Assembly (NCBI RefSeq): GCF_014192715.1
Contig: NZ_JACHYH010000011.1
Coordinates: 1 to 64,000 of the forward strand
Length of the DNA: 64,000 bases
Origin: Luteibacter sp. Sphag1AF
GTDB taxonomy: Bacteria; Pseudomonadota; Gammaproteobacteria; Xanthomonadales; Rhodanobacteraceae
Direction: 5' to 3'
The position numbers and the translations under genes were made by a program. Every line of letters starts with the position of its first letter. Position 1 is the stretch's first letter. This document shows positions 20,141 through 30,021 of the stretch, one piece after another. The notes below the pieces were generated by a model that did no database searches, was not told where the DNA came from, and was given only the letters and a program-made list of their open reading frames with translations.

Positions 20141-20497
20141 ATGAACCTCCAGGCCCTCCTCACAGCACGCCGTACGCTCCGCACGATTTTCGTGCTGGTC
20201 GCGCTGCTGTTCGTGAGTGTCGGCGTTCATGCCGCATGGCACGATGATGCGGCGGGCAACGGCATTCATGCCACCCCAGTCGAGATGACTCAGGTGCTTG
20301 CCGATGCTCCGGACAGCGATCAACTCCCCGCTGATCTGCCGTCCCTTGAAGATAACGGCGGCGTGGATGACACGTTCGTCGTTCCCCCTTTCAGCCATGT
20401 CAATGTCACGCGCTTTCCCACTGGCGTCGTGATGTCGCCTGTGCCGTCGTTGACTCCGCACCATCCCGCGCTGGATCTGCGTCCTCCGATCGTCTGA
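20141..20497 (+). CDS. Small exported or membrane-anchored protein of unknown function
   Basis: A 118-residue protein with one hydrophobic segment near the N-terminus (residues about 15-31, ending VGVHA), which may be a signal peptide or an anchor. The rest is acidic and then proline-rich. No family is recognised. The ribosome binding site is weak. It lies 118 bases upstream of a carbonic anhydrase and SulP transporter on the same strand, so it may belong to the same unit. Confidence 0.5.
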   Translation: MNLQALLTARRTLRTIFVLVALLFVSVGVHAAWHDDAAGNGIHATPVEMTQVLADAPDSDQLPADLPSLEDNGGVDDTFVVPPFSHVNVTRFPTGVVMSPVPSLTPHHPALDLRPPIV

Positions 20498-20615
20498 TCC
20501 CTCATCGGCCGCGAACCGTTTCCGGCTGATCTCCCCGCTTTCGATCGCACTTCCCCAACGCCATTCAGCGCGCCTTTGCGTGCGCCTTCCCTATTCGATA
20601 AAGAGAGGAATTCCC

Positions 20616-21299
20616 ATGGAAAATCTTATCCAGGGCTTTGCAGATTTCCGTCGTGACATGTCCGCCGAGCACCGCAGCCTGTTTGCAAAACTGGCTTCCG
20701 GGCAGACGCCGCACACCATGTTCATCACCTGCGCCGACTCGCGCATCATGCCGGAACTGATGTTCAACGCTGAGCCGGGCGAGCTTTTCGTGTATCGCAA
20801 CGTGGGCAACATCGTGCCGCCGTATGCGCAGCACGTCAGCGGCGTCGTTGCCGCCATCGAATACGCCGTGCTGGCGCTGAAAGTTCAGCACATCGTCATC
20901 TGCGGCCACTCGGACTGCGGCGCCATGAAGGCTCTGCAGAATCCCGCCGCGCTCAAGGGCATGCCGTCCGTGACGCAGTGGCTGATGCACGCCGATGTTG
21001 CCCGCTACGTCGTGGCAGAAAACCGCCCGACCATCCTCGGTGAGGAAGGTCTGCGTTATCTGACGGAAGAGAACGTCGTGGGCCAGCTTGAGCACATGCG
21101 CACGCTTCCCGTCGTGGCTGCGGCCATGGCCAATGGCAGCCTGCGCATCCACGGCTGGATTTACGACATCGCCCGTACCGAAATCACGGCATTCGACGCC
21201 ATGGAAGGCACCTTCCGTCCGTTGGTCGCCGGCAGCAACAACCTCCCGGACGCCACCCCGCACGCACGGTTCTCCGTGCCGGTGGCCTCCGCCGCTTAA
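20616..21299 (+). CDS. can: Beta-class carbonic anhydrase
   Basis: A 227-residue beta carbonic anhydrase that interconverts CO2 and bicarbonate. Zinc ligands and the catalytic dyad are visible in ITCADSRI (cysteine, aspartate, arginine) and CGHSDCGA (histidine, cysteine). The ATG at 20616 behind AGAGAGGAA was chosen over an upstream alternative. It is followed 11 bases later by a SulP-family transporter, the known pairing for bicarbonate uptake, so CO2 supply for carboxylases is the probable purpose. Confidence 0.93.
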   Translation: MENLIQGFADFRRDMSAEHRSLFAKLASGQTPHTMFITCADSRIMPELMFNAEPGELFVYRNVGNIVPPYAQHVSGVVAAIEYAVLALKVQHIVICGHSDCGAMKALQNPAALKGMPSVTQWLMHADVARYVVAENRPTILGEEGLRYLTEENVVGQLEHMRTLPVVAAAMANGSLRIHGWIYDIARTEITAFDAMEGTFRPLVAGSNNLPDATPHARFSVPVASAA

Positions 21300-21310
21300 G
21301 GATTGTCACC

Positions 21311-22825
21311 ATGCGTGCGTATTTTTCCCAAGGCCTTTTTGGCCGCGACCTGCTGGGATCAGTGGTCGTTTTTCTTGTCGCTCTGCCATTGTGCATGGGC
21401 ATCGCCATTGCGTCGGGCATGCCGCCCTCCGCAGGGTTGATCTCAGGCATCGTTGGCGGTCTGGTGGTGGGTGCCATTGCGGGCTCACCCTTGCAGGTCA
21501 GCGGCCCGGCAGCGGGCCTGGCCGTGCTCGTGTTCGAGCTGGTACGCGCGCATGGTGTGGCAGCGCTGGGTCCGGTGGTGCTGCTTGCCGGTGCCATTCA
21601 GCTGGTAGCCGGCGTCTGTCGCGTCGGCGTCTGGTTCCGCATGACATCGCCGGCCGTCGTGGCCGGCATGTTGTCCGGTATCGGCATCCTGATCGTTGCC
21701 TCGCAGGCACACGTTCTCATGGACGCGGCGCCGAAGGCTCGTGGTCTTGAGAACTTCGCTGCGCTGCCGGGCTCCCTGTATGAAGCGATTACGGGGGAGG
21801 GCGAGTCGCATATCGCCCTGATGATTGGCCTGGGCACCATCGCCATCATGCTTGCGTGGGAAAAGCTGCGTCCGGCGAAGATGAAGTTCCTGCCTGGCGC
21901 GCTCATTGCCGTGGTGACCATGACGGCAGCGGCGCAGTACTTCGCTGTCAACGTCAATCGCGTGGATGTGCCGTCGAATCTGTTCTCGGCCATCAGCCTG
22001 CCGACCATGGGCAGCCTGTTCGGCCTGTTCGATTCGACACTGCTGATCGCCGCCGCAACCTTCGCCTTTATCGCCAGTGCCGAAACGCTGCTCTCCGCGG
22101 CAGCCGTGGATCGCATGCACGACGGTGTGCGCACCAATTACGACCGCGAGCTTGCCGCTCAGGGCGTGGGCAACATGGTGTGCGGTTTTCTCGGTGCGCT
22201 GCCGATGACGGGCGTGATCGTGCGCAGCGCGGCCAATGTGCAGGCAGGTTCTGCCACGCGCATGGCAACGGTGATGCACGGTGCCTGGCTGCTGGTGTTT
22301 GCCCTGCTGCTGCCGTGGCTGATGCGCATGACTCCCGTGTCGTGCCTGGCCGGTATCCTCGTGTTTACCGGTGTGAAGATGGTCAACCTGAAGCAGGTGA
22401 AGGATCTGGCCGTGTTCGGCAAGGGCACGGCAGCGATTTATCTCGCTACCACCCTGGCCATCGTGGCGACCGATCTGCTGACCGGTGTGATCGTGGGCTT
22501 TGGTCTGTCGCTGTTCCGTCTGGCCCTGATGTCCTCGAAGCTGAAGGTCGATCTGGCTCACCATGATGGTGACAAGAAGGGCACCGCATCGCTGACGCTG
22601 CGTGGCTCGGCCACCTTCCTGAAGGTGCCGTCGATGGCACGCACGCTGGAAAGCGTGCCGCCGAACACCCGCGTCAATGTGGTGATGGATGGCCTGCATC
22701 ACGTGGACCAGGCTTCACTGGAGTTGCTGCGCGACTGGGGCCGCAATGCCTCGAAGAAGGGCTGCGAACTGGTGGTGGACTGGAAGGAACTGCATCTGAA
22801 GGTCGAAGGCGCCCGCGCCGCATAG
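21311..22825 (+). CDS. SulP family anion transporter, probable bicarbonate transporter
   Basis: A 504-residue SulP/SLC26 transporter. About 12-14 hydrophobic segments precede a cytosolic STAS-like domain from about residue 420 (NVVMDGLHHVDQASLELL). The conserved early segment reads VALPLCMGIAIASGMPPSAGLISGIVGG. The family moves sulfate, bicarbonate or other anions. Pairing with a carbonic anhydrase 11 bases upstream points to bicarbonate, known for such fused or adjacent pairs. AAGGATTGTCACC precedes the ATG. Confidence 0.88.
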   Translation: MRAYFSQGLFGRDLLGSVVVFLVALPLCMGIAIASGMPPSAGLISGIVGGLVVGAIAGSPLQVSGPAAGLAVLVFELVRAHGVAALGPVVLLAGAIQLVAGVCRVGVWFRMTSPAVVAGMLSGIGILIVASQAHVLMDAAPKARGLENFAALPGSLYEAITGEGESHIALMIGLGTIAIMLAWEKLRPAKMKFLPGALIAVVTMTAAAQYFAVNVNRVDVPSNLFSAISLPTMGSLFGLFDSTLLIAAATFAFIASAETLLSAAAVDRMHDGVRTNYDRELAAQGVGNMVCGFLGALPMTGVIVRSAANVQAGSATRMATVMHGAWLLVFALLLPWLMRMTPVSCLAGILVFTGVKMVNLKQVKDLAVFGKGTAAIYLATTLAIVATDLLTGVIVGFGLSLFRLALMSSKLKVDLAHHDGDKKGTASLTLRGSATFLKVPSMARTLESVPPNTRVNVVMDGLHHVDQASLELLRDWGRNASKKGCELVVDWKELHLKVEGARAA

Positions 22826-22846
22826 CGGACGCCAGGAGGCTTGCTG

Positions 22847-22883
22847 AAAAGAAGACGCCCGGTTAGCCGGGCGTCTTCTTTTT
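22847..22883. terminator. Bidirectional terminator between sulP and nth
   Basis: A perfect 16-bp stem (AAAAGAAGACGCCCGG with its complement, loop TTAG) has a T-rich end on both strands, so it can stop both converging transcripts. The nth stop codon lies inside the structure. Confidence 0.9.
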
Positions 22884-23498
22884 ATAGCGACACAGGTCGA
22901 TGATGACGCATTGCGGACAGTCCGGCTTGCGCGCCTTGCACACGTAGCGGCCGTGGAGGATCAGCCAGTGATGGGCGTCCTGCTTGAATTGGGCCGGAAT
23001 CACTTTTTCGAGTTTGTCTTCCACCTTGCGCACGTCCGCGCCGGGCGCAAGGCCTGTGCGGTTGGCGACGCGAAAAATATGCGTGTCCACGGCGATGGTG
23101 GGTTCGCCGAATGCGGTGTTGAGCACTACGTTGGCGGTTTTGCGCCCGACGCCGGGCAAGGTTTCCAGCGCTTCGCGTGAGCGGGGTACTTCGCCGCCGT
23201 ACTCGTCCACCAGAATGCGCGACATCGCGATGGCGTTTTTTGCCTTGTTGTTGAACAGGCCAATGGTGCTGATGTACGACTTCAGTTTTTCCACGCCCAG
23301 ATCGAGAATGCCTTGAGGCGTGTTGGCCACGGGGAACAGCCGGCGCGTGGCCTTGTTGACGCCCACGTCGGTGGCCTGGGCGGAAAGCGCCACAGCCAGC
23401 AGCAGCTCGAACGGTGTGGTGTACTCCAGCTCGGTCTTCGGGTGCGGATTGAGTTCACGCAAGCGCGTGAACATCTCGACGACGTCGGCCTTCTTCAT
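22863..23498 (-). CDS. nth: Endonuclease III
   Basis: A 211-residue DNA glycosylase/AP lyase that removes oxidised pyrimidines. The helix-hairpin-helix [13 protein letters not shown] contains the catalytic lysine, the aspartate follows in [12 protein letters not shown], and four C-terminal cysteines (C-X6-C-X2-C-X5-C) bind a 4Fe-4S cluster. It overlaps rnfB by 4 bases, an arrangement also known from E. coli where nth ends the rsx operon. Confidence 0.95.
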   Translation of the reverse strand: MKKADVVEMFTRLRELNPHPKTELEYTTPFELLLAVALSAQATDVGVNKATRRLFPVANTPQGILDLGVEKLKSYISTIGLFNNKAKNAIAMSRILVDEYGGEVPRSREALETLPGVGRKTANVVLNTAFGEPTIAVDTHIFRVANRTGLAPGADVRKVEDKLEKVIPAQFKQDAHHWLILHGRYVCKARKPDCPQCVIIDLCRYKKKTPG

Positions 23499-24109
23499 GT
23501 CTCGGGGCCTTGCTTGCGGGCTTTTGCCCGTGCCAGTGCTTCAAGTACGGCGTTACGCGCCGTGGGCGCGGCGACATCCACCTTGCTGGCAGCCAGTTGC
23601 GCTTCGCGACGTTGGCGCTCTGCGGTGAGGCGCGCCTCACGTCGCTGAAAATGCATGCGCGCAGCATCGGCGTGCCGACGATCGTTCGCCTGGCTCAATG
23701 GCATCGGGTCCAGCGTGATGCAATCGACCGGACAGGCCGGGACGCACAGCTCGCAACCGGTGCACAAGTCACTGACGACGGTATGCATCAGTTTGGCCGA
23801 GCCGACAATGGCGTCCACCGGGCATACCTGGATGCACTTGGTGCAACCGATGCATTCGGCTTCCACGACGCGGGCCAGCGTGCGGGGCTTCTCCACGCCG
23901 TGTGCAGGGTCCAGTGGAATCACCGGCTTGCCCAGCAGATGCGCGAGCGCAGCGATGCCCTGCGCGCCGCCGGGAGGGCACAGATTGATGCCGGCTTCGT
24001 CGCGGGCCATGGCGTCGGCATAGGGCCGACAACCATGGAATCCGCATTGCTCGCACTGCGTCTGTGGCAGCAGGGCGTCGATCCGGTCGGCTAGCGTGGG
24101 TGTGTTCAC
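23495..24109 (-). CDS. rnfB: RnfB/RsxB-type iron-sulfur protein
   Basis: A 204-residue protein with the RnfB layout: an N-terminal four-cysteine Fe-S motif (CEQCGFHGC and a later CPPGG), then two ferredoxin-type 4Fe-4S motifs ([12 protein letters not shown] and [12 protein letters not shown]), and a charged helical tail. In Rnf/Rsx complexes this subunit passes electrons towards the SoxR-reducing or NADH-linked chain. Here the N-terminal membrane helix of E. coli RsxB is missing and no other rnf/rsx genes are in the window, so it may be a soluble electron carrier. It is coupled to nth, whose own cluster it may serve. Confidence 0.85.
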   Translation of the reverse strand: MNTPTLADRIDALLPQTQCEQCGFHGCRPYADAMARDEAGINLCPPGGAQGIAALAHLLGKPVIPLDPAHGVEKPRTLARVVEAECIGCTKCIQVCPVDAIVGSAKLMHTVVSDLCTGCELCVPACPVDCITLDPMPLSQANDRRHADAARMHFQRREARLTAERQRREAQLAASKVDVAAPTARNAVLEALARAKARKQGPET

Positions 24110-24137
24110 GTGCCTGGCGCGTGCGGCCGGTAAGGAG

Positions 24138-26231
24138 TTAACGGACGGTGGCGCCGGGCGCGGCGCCCTGGTCGGCGTCCAGCAGGAACAGGTCGCTGCC
24201 GCCTTCGCCGGCCGACAGGATCATGCCCTCGGACAGGCCGAAGCGCATCTTGCGCGGAGCCAGGTTGGCAATGAAGACGACGTTGCGGCCCACCAGTTTT
24301 TCCGGCTCGCCATACGCAGCGCGGATGCCCGAGAAGATCTGGCGCGAACCGAGAGGGCCTGCGTCCAGTTCAAAGCGGAGCAGCTTGTCGGAGCCTTCAA
24401 CGAACTGGCAGGCGACGACCTTGCCGATGCGCAGGTCGAGTTTGGCGAAATCGTCGATGGAAATGGTGCTGGCGGTTTCGCTGGCGGTCTCGGTCATGGC
24501 TTTGGGTGCTTCCTTGGGTTTGCTGGTTTTTGCGGGTGCTTTTTTCGGTGCATCGGGAGCGGCGAGCGAATCTTTCGACGCGTCCACCATTGCTTCGATG
24601 CGTTTGGCATCCAGGCGGGAGAACAGCGGTTCGAAGGTCTTCACCGTGTGGCCGAAGAGTTCGCGACGTGCGTCGGTGAAGTCACCAATGGGTGCATCGA
24701 GGAAGGCTTCGGCTGCCGCCACGGTGACCGGAAGAATGGGCTTGAGCAGGCCGGACAGCAGGCGGAACGCATTGATGGCGAACGTGCACACCTGCAGCAG
24801 TTCGTCGCGTCGCGCTTCATCGCGCGCCAGCACCCACGGCGCGCGCGCGGCGATGTAGCCGTTGACGGTGTCTGCCATGGCCACGAAACGGCGGGTGACT
24901 TCTGCGTAGTCGTCGCTCTCGTAAAGTGCATCCACGCCGTCGTACTGGGCGAGCAGCGACTGCCAGAGCTGGGTGGCTTCGTCGTCGAACCGGTCGCCGA
25001 GCTTGCCGGCAAAGTGGCTGTGCACAAAGCCGGCCGTGCGGCTGGCGATGTTGGCCCATTTGCCAACCAGGTGCGAGTTGACCCGTTCTTCAAAGGCCTT
25101 GAGGTCCAGGTCCACGTCGACCGGCGTCGCGCTCAGCATCGTGGCGAAATAGTAGCGAAGCGCTTCCGGATGCAGGCCCGAGTCCAGATACGTGCGCGCC
25201 TTGATGAAGGTGCCGCGCGACTTGGACATCTTGGCGCCGTTGACGGTCAGGTAACCGTTGACGTGCAGCGCCGTGGGCGTGCGCATCTGCGCGCCATGCA
25301 ACATGGCGGGCCAGAACAGGCCGTGGAAATTGATGATGTCCTTGCCGATGAAGTGGTGCATCTCGGCGGAGCTGCCTTCGGCGAGGAAGTCGTCGAAACG
25401 CGTGCCGGTGCGGTCGCACAGTGCCTTGAACGCTGCCAGATAACCGACCGGCGCATCCAGCCACACGTAGAAGAACTTGCCCGGTGCATCCGGGATGGGG
25501 AAGCCGAAGTAGGGCGCGTCGCGGGAAATGTCCCAGTCGCGCAGGCCCCCATCAAGCCATTCCATCAGTTTGGCCACGACGCCCGAATTGGCGACAGGCA
25601 CGCCGCCCGTGCGTTGGCCACCCAGCCACTCGCGCAGCAGGGTCTCGAATTTGCCCAGTTCGAAGAAGTAGTGCTCCGAATCGCGCAGCACCGGGGTGAC
25701 GCCGGACATCACCGAATACGGGTTGATCAGGTCGGTGGGCGCGTAAGTGGCGCCGCAGTTCTCGCAGTTGTCACCGTACTGGTCGGCCGTGCCGCAGTTC
25801 GGGCACACGCCCTTGATGTAGCGATCCGGCAGGAACATGTCCTTTTCCGGGTCATAAAGCTGCTGGATGTCGCGGCGGGCGATGAAACCGGCATCGCGCA
25901 GGCGCGTATAGATGGCCGTGGCCAGCTCGCGGTTTTCCGGCGAATGGGTGGTGTGGTACTGGTCGTAGCTGAAGTGGAAATCGGTGAAATCCGCTTCGTG
26001 ACCCGCACGGATGTTGTCGATGAACGCTTCGGTTGTGATCCCGGCCTTCTCGGCCGCCAGCATGATGGGCGTGCCGTGGGCGTCTTCGCCCGCCACGAAA
26101 TGCACTTCGTTGCCCCGCATGCGCTGCGCGCGCGCCCAGATGTCGGCCTGGATGTAGCCGAGCAGGTGGCCCAGGTGCAGCGGGCCGTTGGCGTAGGGAA
26201 GGGCGTTGGTAACGAGAATGCGGCGCGGCAT
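24138..26231 (-). CDS. metG: Methionyl-tRNA synthetase
   Basis: A 697-residue class I synthetase. The HIGH-type motif is LHLGH, a zinc knuckle with CPNC and CENC pairs sits in the insert, and KMSKS appears intact. The anticodon-binding helical domain is followed by an alanine- and lysine-rich linker near residues 550-580. The C-terminal EMAP-II/Trbp111-like tRNA-binding domain ([13 protein letters not shown]) dimerises the protein, as in E. coli MetG. Confidence 0.97.
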   Translation of the reverse strand: MPRRILVTNALPYANGPLHLGHLLGYIQADIWARAQRMRGNEVHFVAGEDAHGTPIMLAAEKAGITTEAFIDNIRAGHEADFTDFHFSYDQYHTTHSPENRELATAIYTRLRDAGFIARRDIQQLYDPEKDMFLPDRYIKGVCPNCGTADQYGDNCENCGATYAPTDLINPYSVMSGVTPVLRDSEHYFFELGKFETLLREWLGGQRTGGVPVANSGVVAKLMEWLDGGLRDWDISRDAPYFGFPIPDAPGKFFYVWLDAPVGYLAAFKALCDRTGTRFDDFLAEGSSAEMHHFIGKDIINFHGLFWPAMLHGAQMRTPTALHVNGYLTVNGAKMSKSRGTFIKARTYLDSGLHPEALRYYFATMLSATPVDVDLDLKAFEERVNSHLVGKWANIASRTAGFVHSHFAGKLGDRFDDEATQLWQSLLAQYDGVDALYESDDYAEVTRRFVAMADTVNGYIAARAPWVLARDEARRDELLQVCTFAINAFRLLSGLLKPILPVTVAAAEAFLDAPIGDFTDARRELFGHTVKTFEPLFSRLDAKRIEAMVDASKDSLAAPDAPKKAPAKTSKPKEAPKAMTETASETASTISIDDFAKLDLRIGKVVACQFVEGSDKLLRFELDAGPLGSRQIFSGIRAAYGEPEKLVGRNVVFIANLAPRKMRFGLSEGMILSAGEGGSDLFLLDADQGAAPGATVR

Positions 26232-26317
26232 GACGGGCCCGGTCTGCGGAATGACCGAAGATTATGGCATGGGGTCCGCCATCGGGGAGCGGGCGAGGCC
26301 GCTCCCCGGAGGGAAAA

Positions 26318-26764
26318 TCAGTTGATCCGTTCCCAGATCTGGCTGCGGCCCAGCAGCGAGAAGCCGATGTAGCCATGCACGTCGAGCTTTTCGCCGCCAT
26401 CGGTCAGTTCGAGCTTGACCTTGTAGATCTTGCCCTTCTTCGGATCGAGGATCTGGCCGCCGGACCACTGGTCGCCGTCCTTCTTCAGGCCCCACATGAT
26501 CCGCATGCCTTCGATGGGCTTGTTCTTCAGGTCGCCATCGCAGGCCGTGCAGGTGGGGTGCGGGCCCTGGTCGGACTGAAGCACCTCAAGCACTTTTCCT
26601 TCCAGTACGCCGTTGGTCTCGGTGATTTCCACCACCGACTTCGGCTTGTGGGTCGTGTCGTCGATCGTGCGCCATTTGCCAACAGGGCTGTCGGAGGCGG
26701 CGAAAGCCGGCACGGCAGCGAGGACGAGGGCGGCGGCGACAGCGGCGCGGAACAGTTGCTTCAT
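26318..26764 (-). CDS. DUF2147 periplasmic protein
   Basis: A 148-residue exported protein with a signal peptide ending AFAA at about residue 23. The DUF2147 pattern follows (SPVGKWRTIDD at the mature start, GYIGFSLLGRSQIWERI at the end). A CTACDGDLKNKPIEGMRIMWGLK segment provides a CXXC pair. The family is lipocalin-like and of unknown role. The ATG at 26764 was chosen because the signal peptide begins there. Confidence 0.8.
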   Translation of the reverse strand: MKQLFRAAVAAALVLAAVPAFAASDSPVGKWRTIDDTTHKPKSVVEITETNGVLEGKVLEVLQSDQGPHPTCTACDGDLKNKPIEGMRIMWGLKKDGDQWSGGQILDPKKGKIYKVKLELTDGGEKLDVHGYIGFSLLGRSQIWERIN

Positions 26765-26883
26765 GCGTTGGGACTCCCCGTACGGTTCTGTATGGCCCGG
26801 AGACTGACGAGCCTTCGCCGGGTCGTCAAGCTGCATTGCGCCACGGCTGGCATAATGGGCGATCCCTGCATTTGACCTGTCTC

Positions 26884-27969
26884 ATGAGCCACGCCAGCGA
26901 AACCCTCGTACGCAGCCTTCTCGAAGGGGTCATTGACCCGCATTCGGGCCAGCCTCTCGCTCCGTCGATCCGGGCGGTGGGCGTCGACGGCGCCCGCGTG
27001 TCGGTGGATATCCAGCTCGGCTATCCGGCCCGCGGCTATCTGGATGCGGCCGCCGCCGCTGCCAAAGCCGCGCTGGAAGCGGATCCGGTCATTGATGCCG
27101 CCACCGTCTCGGTGACTCACCGCATCCACGCTCACAAGGTACAGGGCCAGCTCGCGCCCTTGCCTGGCGTGAAGAACATCATTGCCGTCGCTTCGGGCAA
27201 GGGTGGCGTGGGCAAGTCCACGGTCTCGGTCAATCTGGCCCTGGCCCTTGCAGCGGAGGGTGCCAATGTCGGCATTCTGGACGCCGACATTTACGGCCCC
27301 AGCCAGCCGCGCATGCTTGGCCTCACGGGCAAGCCCGCGTCGCCGGATGGCAAGAGCATCGTGCCCATGCGGGCTCACGGGCTGCAGGCCATGTCCATCG
27401 GCGTACTGATCGACGAGGACACGCCCATGATCTGGCGCGGTCCCATGGTTACCCAGGCGCTGATGCAACTTCTGACTGACACCCGCTGGGAAGACCTCGA
27501 CTACCTGATCATCGACCTGCCGCCCGGCACGGGCGACATCCAGCTGACGCTGTCGCAGAAGGTGCCGGTGTCCGGTGCGATCATCGTGACCACGCCCCAG
27601 GACATCGCGCTGCTGGATGCCAAGAAGGCGCTGAAGATGTTTGAAAAGGTGGAAGTGCCGGTGCTGGGCGTGGTCGAGAACATGGCCACCCACGTGTGCT
27701 CTAACTGCGGCCATGAGGAACACATCTTCGGCCACGGCGGCGGTGCACGCATGGCCGAACAGTTCGGCATCCCCTTCCTGGGTGAGCTGCCGCTGGACAT
27801 CCGCATCCGTGAGCAGGCAGACGGCGGCACGCCCACCGTGGTCGCCATTCCCGATTCGGACCTGACCGCCCGTTATCGCGCCATTGCCCGTTCGGCAGCC
27901 GCGCGGCTGTCGTTGCAGGCCCGGAACAAGGCGATCACTTTCCCGAAGATCGTCATCCAGAACACCTGA
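26884..27969 (+). CDS. apbC: Iron-sulfur cluster carrier protein ApbC/Mrp
   Basis: A 361-residue P-loop ATPase that carries 4Fe-4S clusters to target enzymes. The N-terminal MIP18 (DUF59) domain spans about residues 1-85. The deviant Walker A is ASGKGGVGKSTV, the DLPPGTGD switch follows, and a CSNCGHEE CXXC motif near residue 278 binds the cluster between two subunits. It is transcribed separately from metG on the other strand. Confidence 0.93.
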   Translation: MSHASETLVRSLLEGVIDPHSGQPLAPSIRAVGVDGARVSVDIQLGYPARGYLDAAAAAAKAALEADPVIDAATVSVTHRIHAHKVQGQLAPLPGVKNIIAVASGKGGVGKSTVSVNLALALAAEGANVGILDADIYGPSQPRMLGLTGKPASPDGKSIVPMRAHGLQAMSIGVLIDEDTPMIWRGPMVTQALMQLLTDTRWEDLDYLIIDLPPGTGDIQLTLSQKVPVSGAIIVTTPQDIALLDAKKALKMFEKVEVPVLGVVENMATHVCSNCGHEEHIFGHGGGARMAEQFGIPFLGELPLDIRIREQADGGTPTVVAIPDSDLTARYRAIARSAAARLSLQARNKAITFPKIVIQNT

Positions 27970-28058
27970 CTGGCGCCCCGGGGCGCAGTTGGCGTACCTT
28001 TCTTTAGTTATACGCACGCGTGGGCAGGTGCCTGCGCGGGCCCTACGGAGATCTGAAG

Positions 28059-28625
28059 TTGAGTATCAAGTCCGACAAGTGGATCCGCCGCATGGCCGAA
28101 GAGCACGGCATGATCGAGCCGTTTGCACCGGGGCAGGTGAAAGAGCGCGATGGCCACCGCCTCGTGTCTTACGGCACCTCCAGCTACGGTTACGACGTGC
28201 GCTGCGCCGCCGAATTCAAGGTGTTCACCAACATCAACTCCACCATCGTTGACCCCAAGGCCTTCGATGAGCGCAGCTTCGTGGACGTGACATCGGACGT
28301 CTGCATTATTCCGCCCAACTCCTTTGCCCTGGCCCGCACGGTCGAATACTTCCGCATTCCGCGCAAAGTGCTCACCATCTGCCTGGGCAAAAGCACCTAC
28401 GCGCGCTGCGGCATCATCGTCAATGTGACGCCGCTTGAGCCGGAGTGGGAAGGCCATGTCACGCTGGAATTTTCCAACACGACGCCGCTTCCCGCAAAAA
28501 TCTACGCCAATGAGGGCGTGGCGCAGATGCTTTTCCTCGAATCAGACGAGGAATGCGAAGTCAGCTACGCCGACCGCGGCGGCAAATATCAGGGCCAGCG
28601 CGGCGTCACGCTGCCCAGCACCTGA
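28059..28625 (+). CDS. dcd: dCTP deaminase
   Basis: A 188-residue trimeric deaminase that converts dCTP to dUTP, feeding dTMP synthesis. The start reads [13 protein letters not shown], the short form typical of this lineage. The active-site region includes SSYGYDVR and the catalytic glutamate in GHVTLEFSN. The start is TTG at 28059, chosen for ACGGAG 9 bases upstream and for family length. A longer upstream frame is not conserved-looking. Confidence 0.92.
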   Translation: MSIKSDKWIRRMAEEHGMIEPFAPGQVKERDGHRLVSYGTSSYGYDVRCAAEFKVFTNINSTIVDPKAFDERSFVDVTSDVCIIPPNSFALARTVEYFRIPRKVLTICLGKSTYARCGIIVNVTPLEPEWEGHVTLEFSNTTPLPAKIYANEGVAQMLFLESDEECEVSYADRGGKYQGQRGVTLPST

Positions 28626-28720
28626 ACGAACCGCGCGTCGTCGCATTCACGTATGACCCGGTCGAGCGGTAGACTCGCCCATTCCATGAACCACCCCCAA
28701 ACTTCAGGGAGATTCACCGC

Positions 28721-29224
28721 ATGATCCGTGTTCCCACCTGGCTGGCCCGCGCTGGCGCCGCCGCCATGCTTGCCAGCCTGCTCGTGCTTGCCGGCTGCCA
28801 CAGCGGCAGCTCCAAGGTCGATCATGTGTCGACCGAACAGGGTCAGTTCGACATGACGCTGAAGGCTTACAAGAGTGGCCAGTTCCTCGTGGATGGCGCA
28901 GTGCTGTCCGCCGCCGACACCGGCAGTCACTTCAGCTTCCTGAAAGACACCGGCCACCTGCCCAAGACCGTGCTGCTGCTGCCCAGCGATGAGTCCAAGA
29001 TCCGCGACAACCATCTTGGCTTCATGGCCCGCATGCAGCTCGATTACGGTTTCACCGTGTACTACGACAAGAAGGGCGAACTCATTCGTCTGAATGCCGT
29101 CGAGGCCAAGGCCCGCGCGCTGGAAGACACACCGCAGAAGTCGGAGCTTCCGGATCGCATGCAGGGCAAGGACGCGGCAAGCGGCACCTACGATCCGTCG
29201 AACCGGAACCAGCAGGGTTTCTGA
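28721..29224 (+). CDS. Putative lipoprotein of unknown function
   Basis: A 167-residue protein with a type II signal peptide: charged N-terminus, hydrophobic core and lipobox VLAGC with the lipidated cysteine at position 26, followed by small residues (HSGSSK). The body is mixed alpha/beta with no recognised domain, and the last 20 residues are polar. No outer/inner membrane sorting aspartate follows the cysteine, so outer-membrane localisation is likely. Confidence 0.75.
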   Translation: MIRVPTWLARAGAAAMLASLLVLAGCHSGSSKVDHVSTEQGQFDMTLKAYKSGQFLVDGAVLSAADTGSHFSFLKDTGHLPKTVLLLPSDESKIRDNHLGFMARMQLDYGFTVYYDKKGELIRLNAVEAKARALEDTPQKSELPDRMQGKDAASGTYDPSNRNQQGF

Positions 29225-29287
29225 TCGTGCATCAGGGTCGAAAAAACGACGTTCAGTAGCCGGTCAAAACGCGCTGCGACGGTCAGG

Positions 29288-29322
29288 AAGGCGCCCCTCG
29301 TGAGAGGGGCGCCTTTTTCTTT
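29288..29322 (+). terminator. Terminator after the lipoprotein gene
   Basis: AAGGCGCCCCTC with its complement forms a 12-bp stem with a GTGA loop, followed by TTTTTCTTTT. It lies about 65 bases after the lipoprotein stop. From 29323 to 29527 I see only a small GCGCCAG/CTGGCGC hairpin near 29330 and no gene. Confidence 0.9.
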
Positions 29323-29527
29323 TGGGTGAGCGCCAGGCCATGGGCTGGCGCTGGTCGATCAGGCGGGCATTGCCACCATGGTTCGTGGATGTTGGCTATC
29401 CGTGGGTCAATTCTCGAAATCTGCTTTGGTTGCCGTCAGCGACGACAGGATCGTGCATGCAAGACGTTGGGGCGCTCGCCGTTACGCCGGATCGGTCGTG
29501 GGTGCCTGCGTTGTCGTTCGACTGTCC

Positions 29528-29869
29528 TTACGACGTCTTTTGGACGCCTTCAAAGCTGGTTTTGTAGGCGCCGATCACATAGGCGAGCTGGAACTCCGTG
29601 GCGCCTGTCACCGCGTCAAGGGCATCCTTCTCTAGACCTCCCGTCCGCGCGGTGCGTGCCAGGGCTTGGATCGCGGCGGCCAGTACGTCGGCGGCGTCCT
29701 GAACGGCTTTCATCGTGCCGCCCAGTTCTTTGTAGTCCATGCTGTCGGCCCAGCGATCGGCGTTCTTGCTCAACTTTTCAAATTCGTCCTGCGTTACGGT
29801 TTTGTCCGCGTCGATCTGTTGCAAGTAGTAGCTAACGCCCGGATCGGTAGATGTCAAAGTCAGGCTCAT
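29528..29869 (-). CDS. 113-residue protein of unknown family, paralogue A
   Basis: A 113-residue, probably helical, cytosolic protein without signal peptide or transmembrane helix. It aligns without gaps to the protein at 31513-31854, identical at roughly half of positions by eye. Strongly shared blocks are VT.DEF near residue 25, LSK.ADR near 33, and EFQLAYV near 92. AAGGAG lies 7 bases before the ATG. It faces away from a degraded DLH start, mirroring the intact pair at 30685-31854. A tempting EF-hand-like stretch at residues 17-28 lacks the required glycine. No function can be assigned. Confidence 0.75.
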   Translation of the reverse strand: MSLTLTSTDPGVSYYLQQIDADKTVTQDEFEKLSKNADRWADSMDYKELGGTMKAVQDAADVLAAAIQALARTARTGGLEKDALDAVTGATEFQLAYVIGAYKTSFEGVQKTS

Positions 29870-30021
29870 AACACGCTCCTTATGGGTGGGTGGCTGAACC
29901 TAGACTTCATCGCAGAGTGCGCGCAACTCTCCCCGCCCGCTCACATGGCGCGCGCAGAGGCGGACTCCTACATCCGATGGCCGCTCAATGTTTCCCTGTC
30001 AATCACAATCATCGCGCCCGC

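Noticed and set aside
24096-26372. Open frame of 758 codons antisense to metG
   Set aside because: A shadow of a high-GC gene; no protein family motifs and it runs across the whole metG gene.
29578-29869. EF-hand calcium loop in the 113-aa paralogues
   Set aside because: The DxDxxxT-like stretch near residues 17-28 lacks the central glycine and the first aspartate is not conserved between paralogues.
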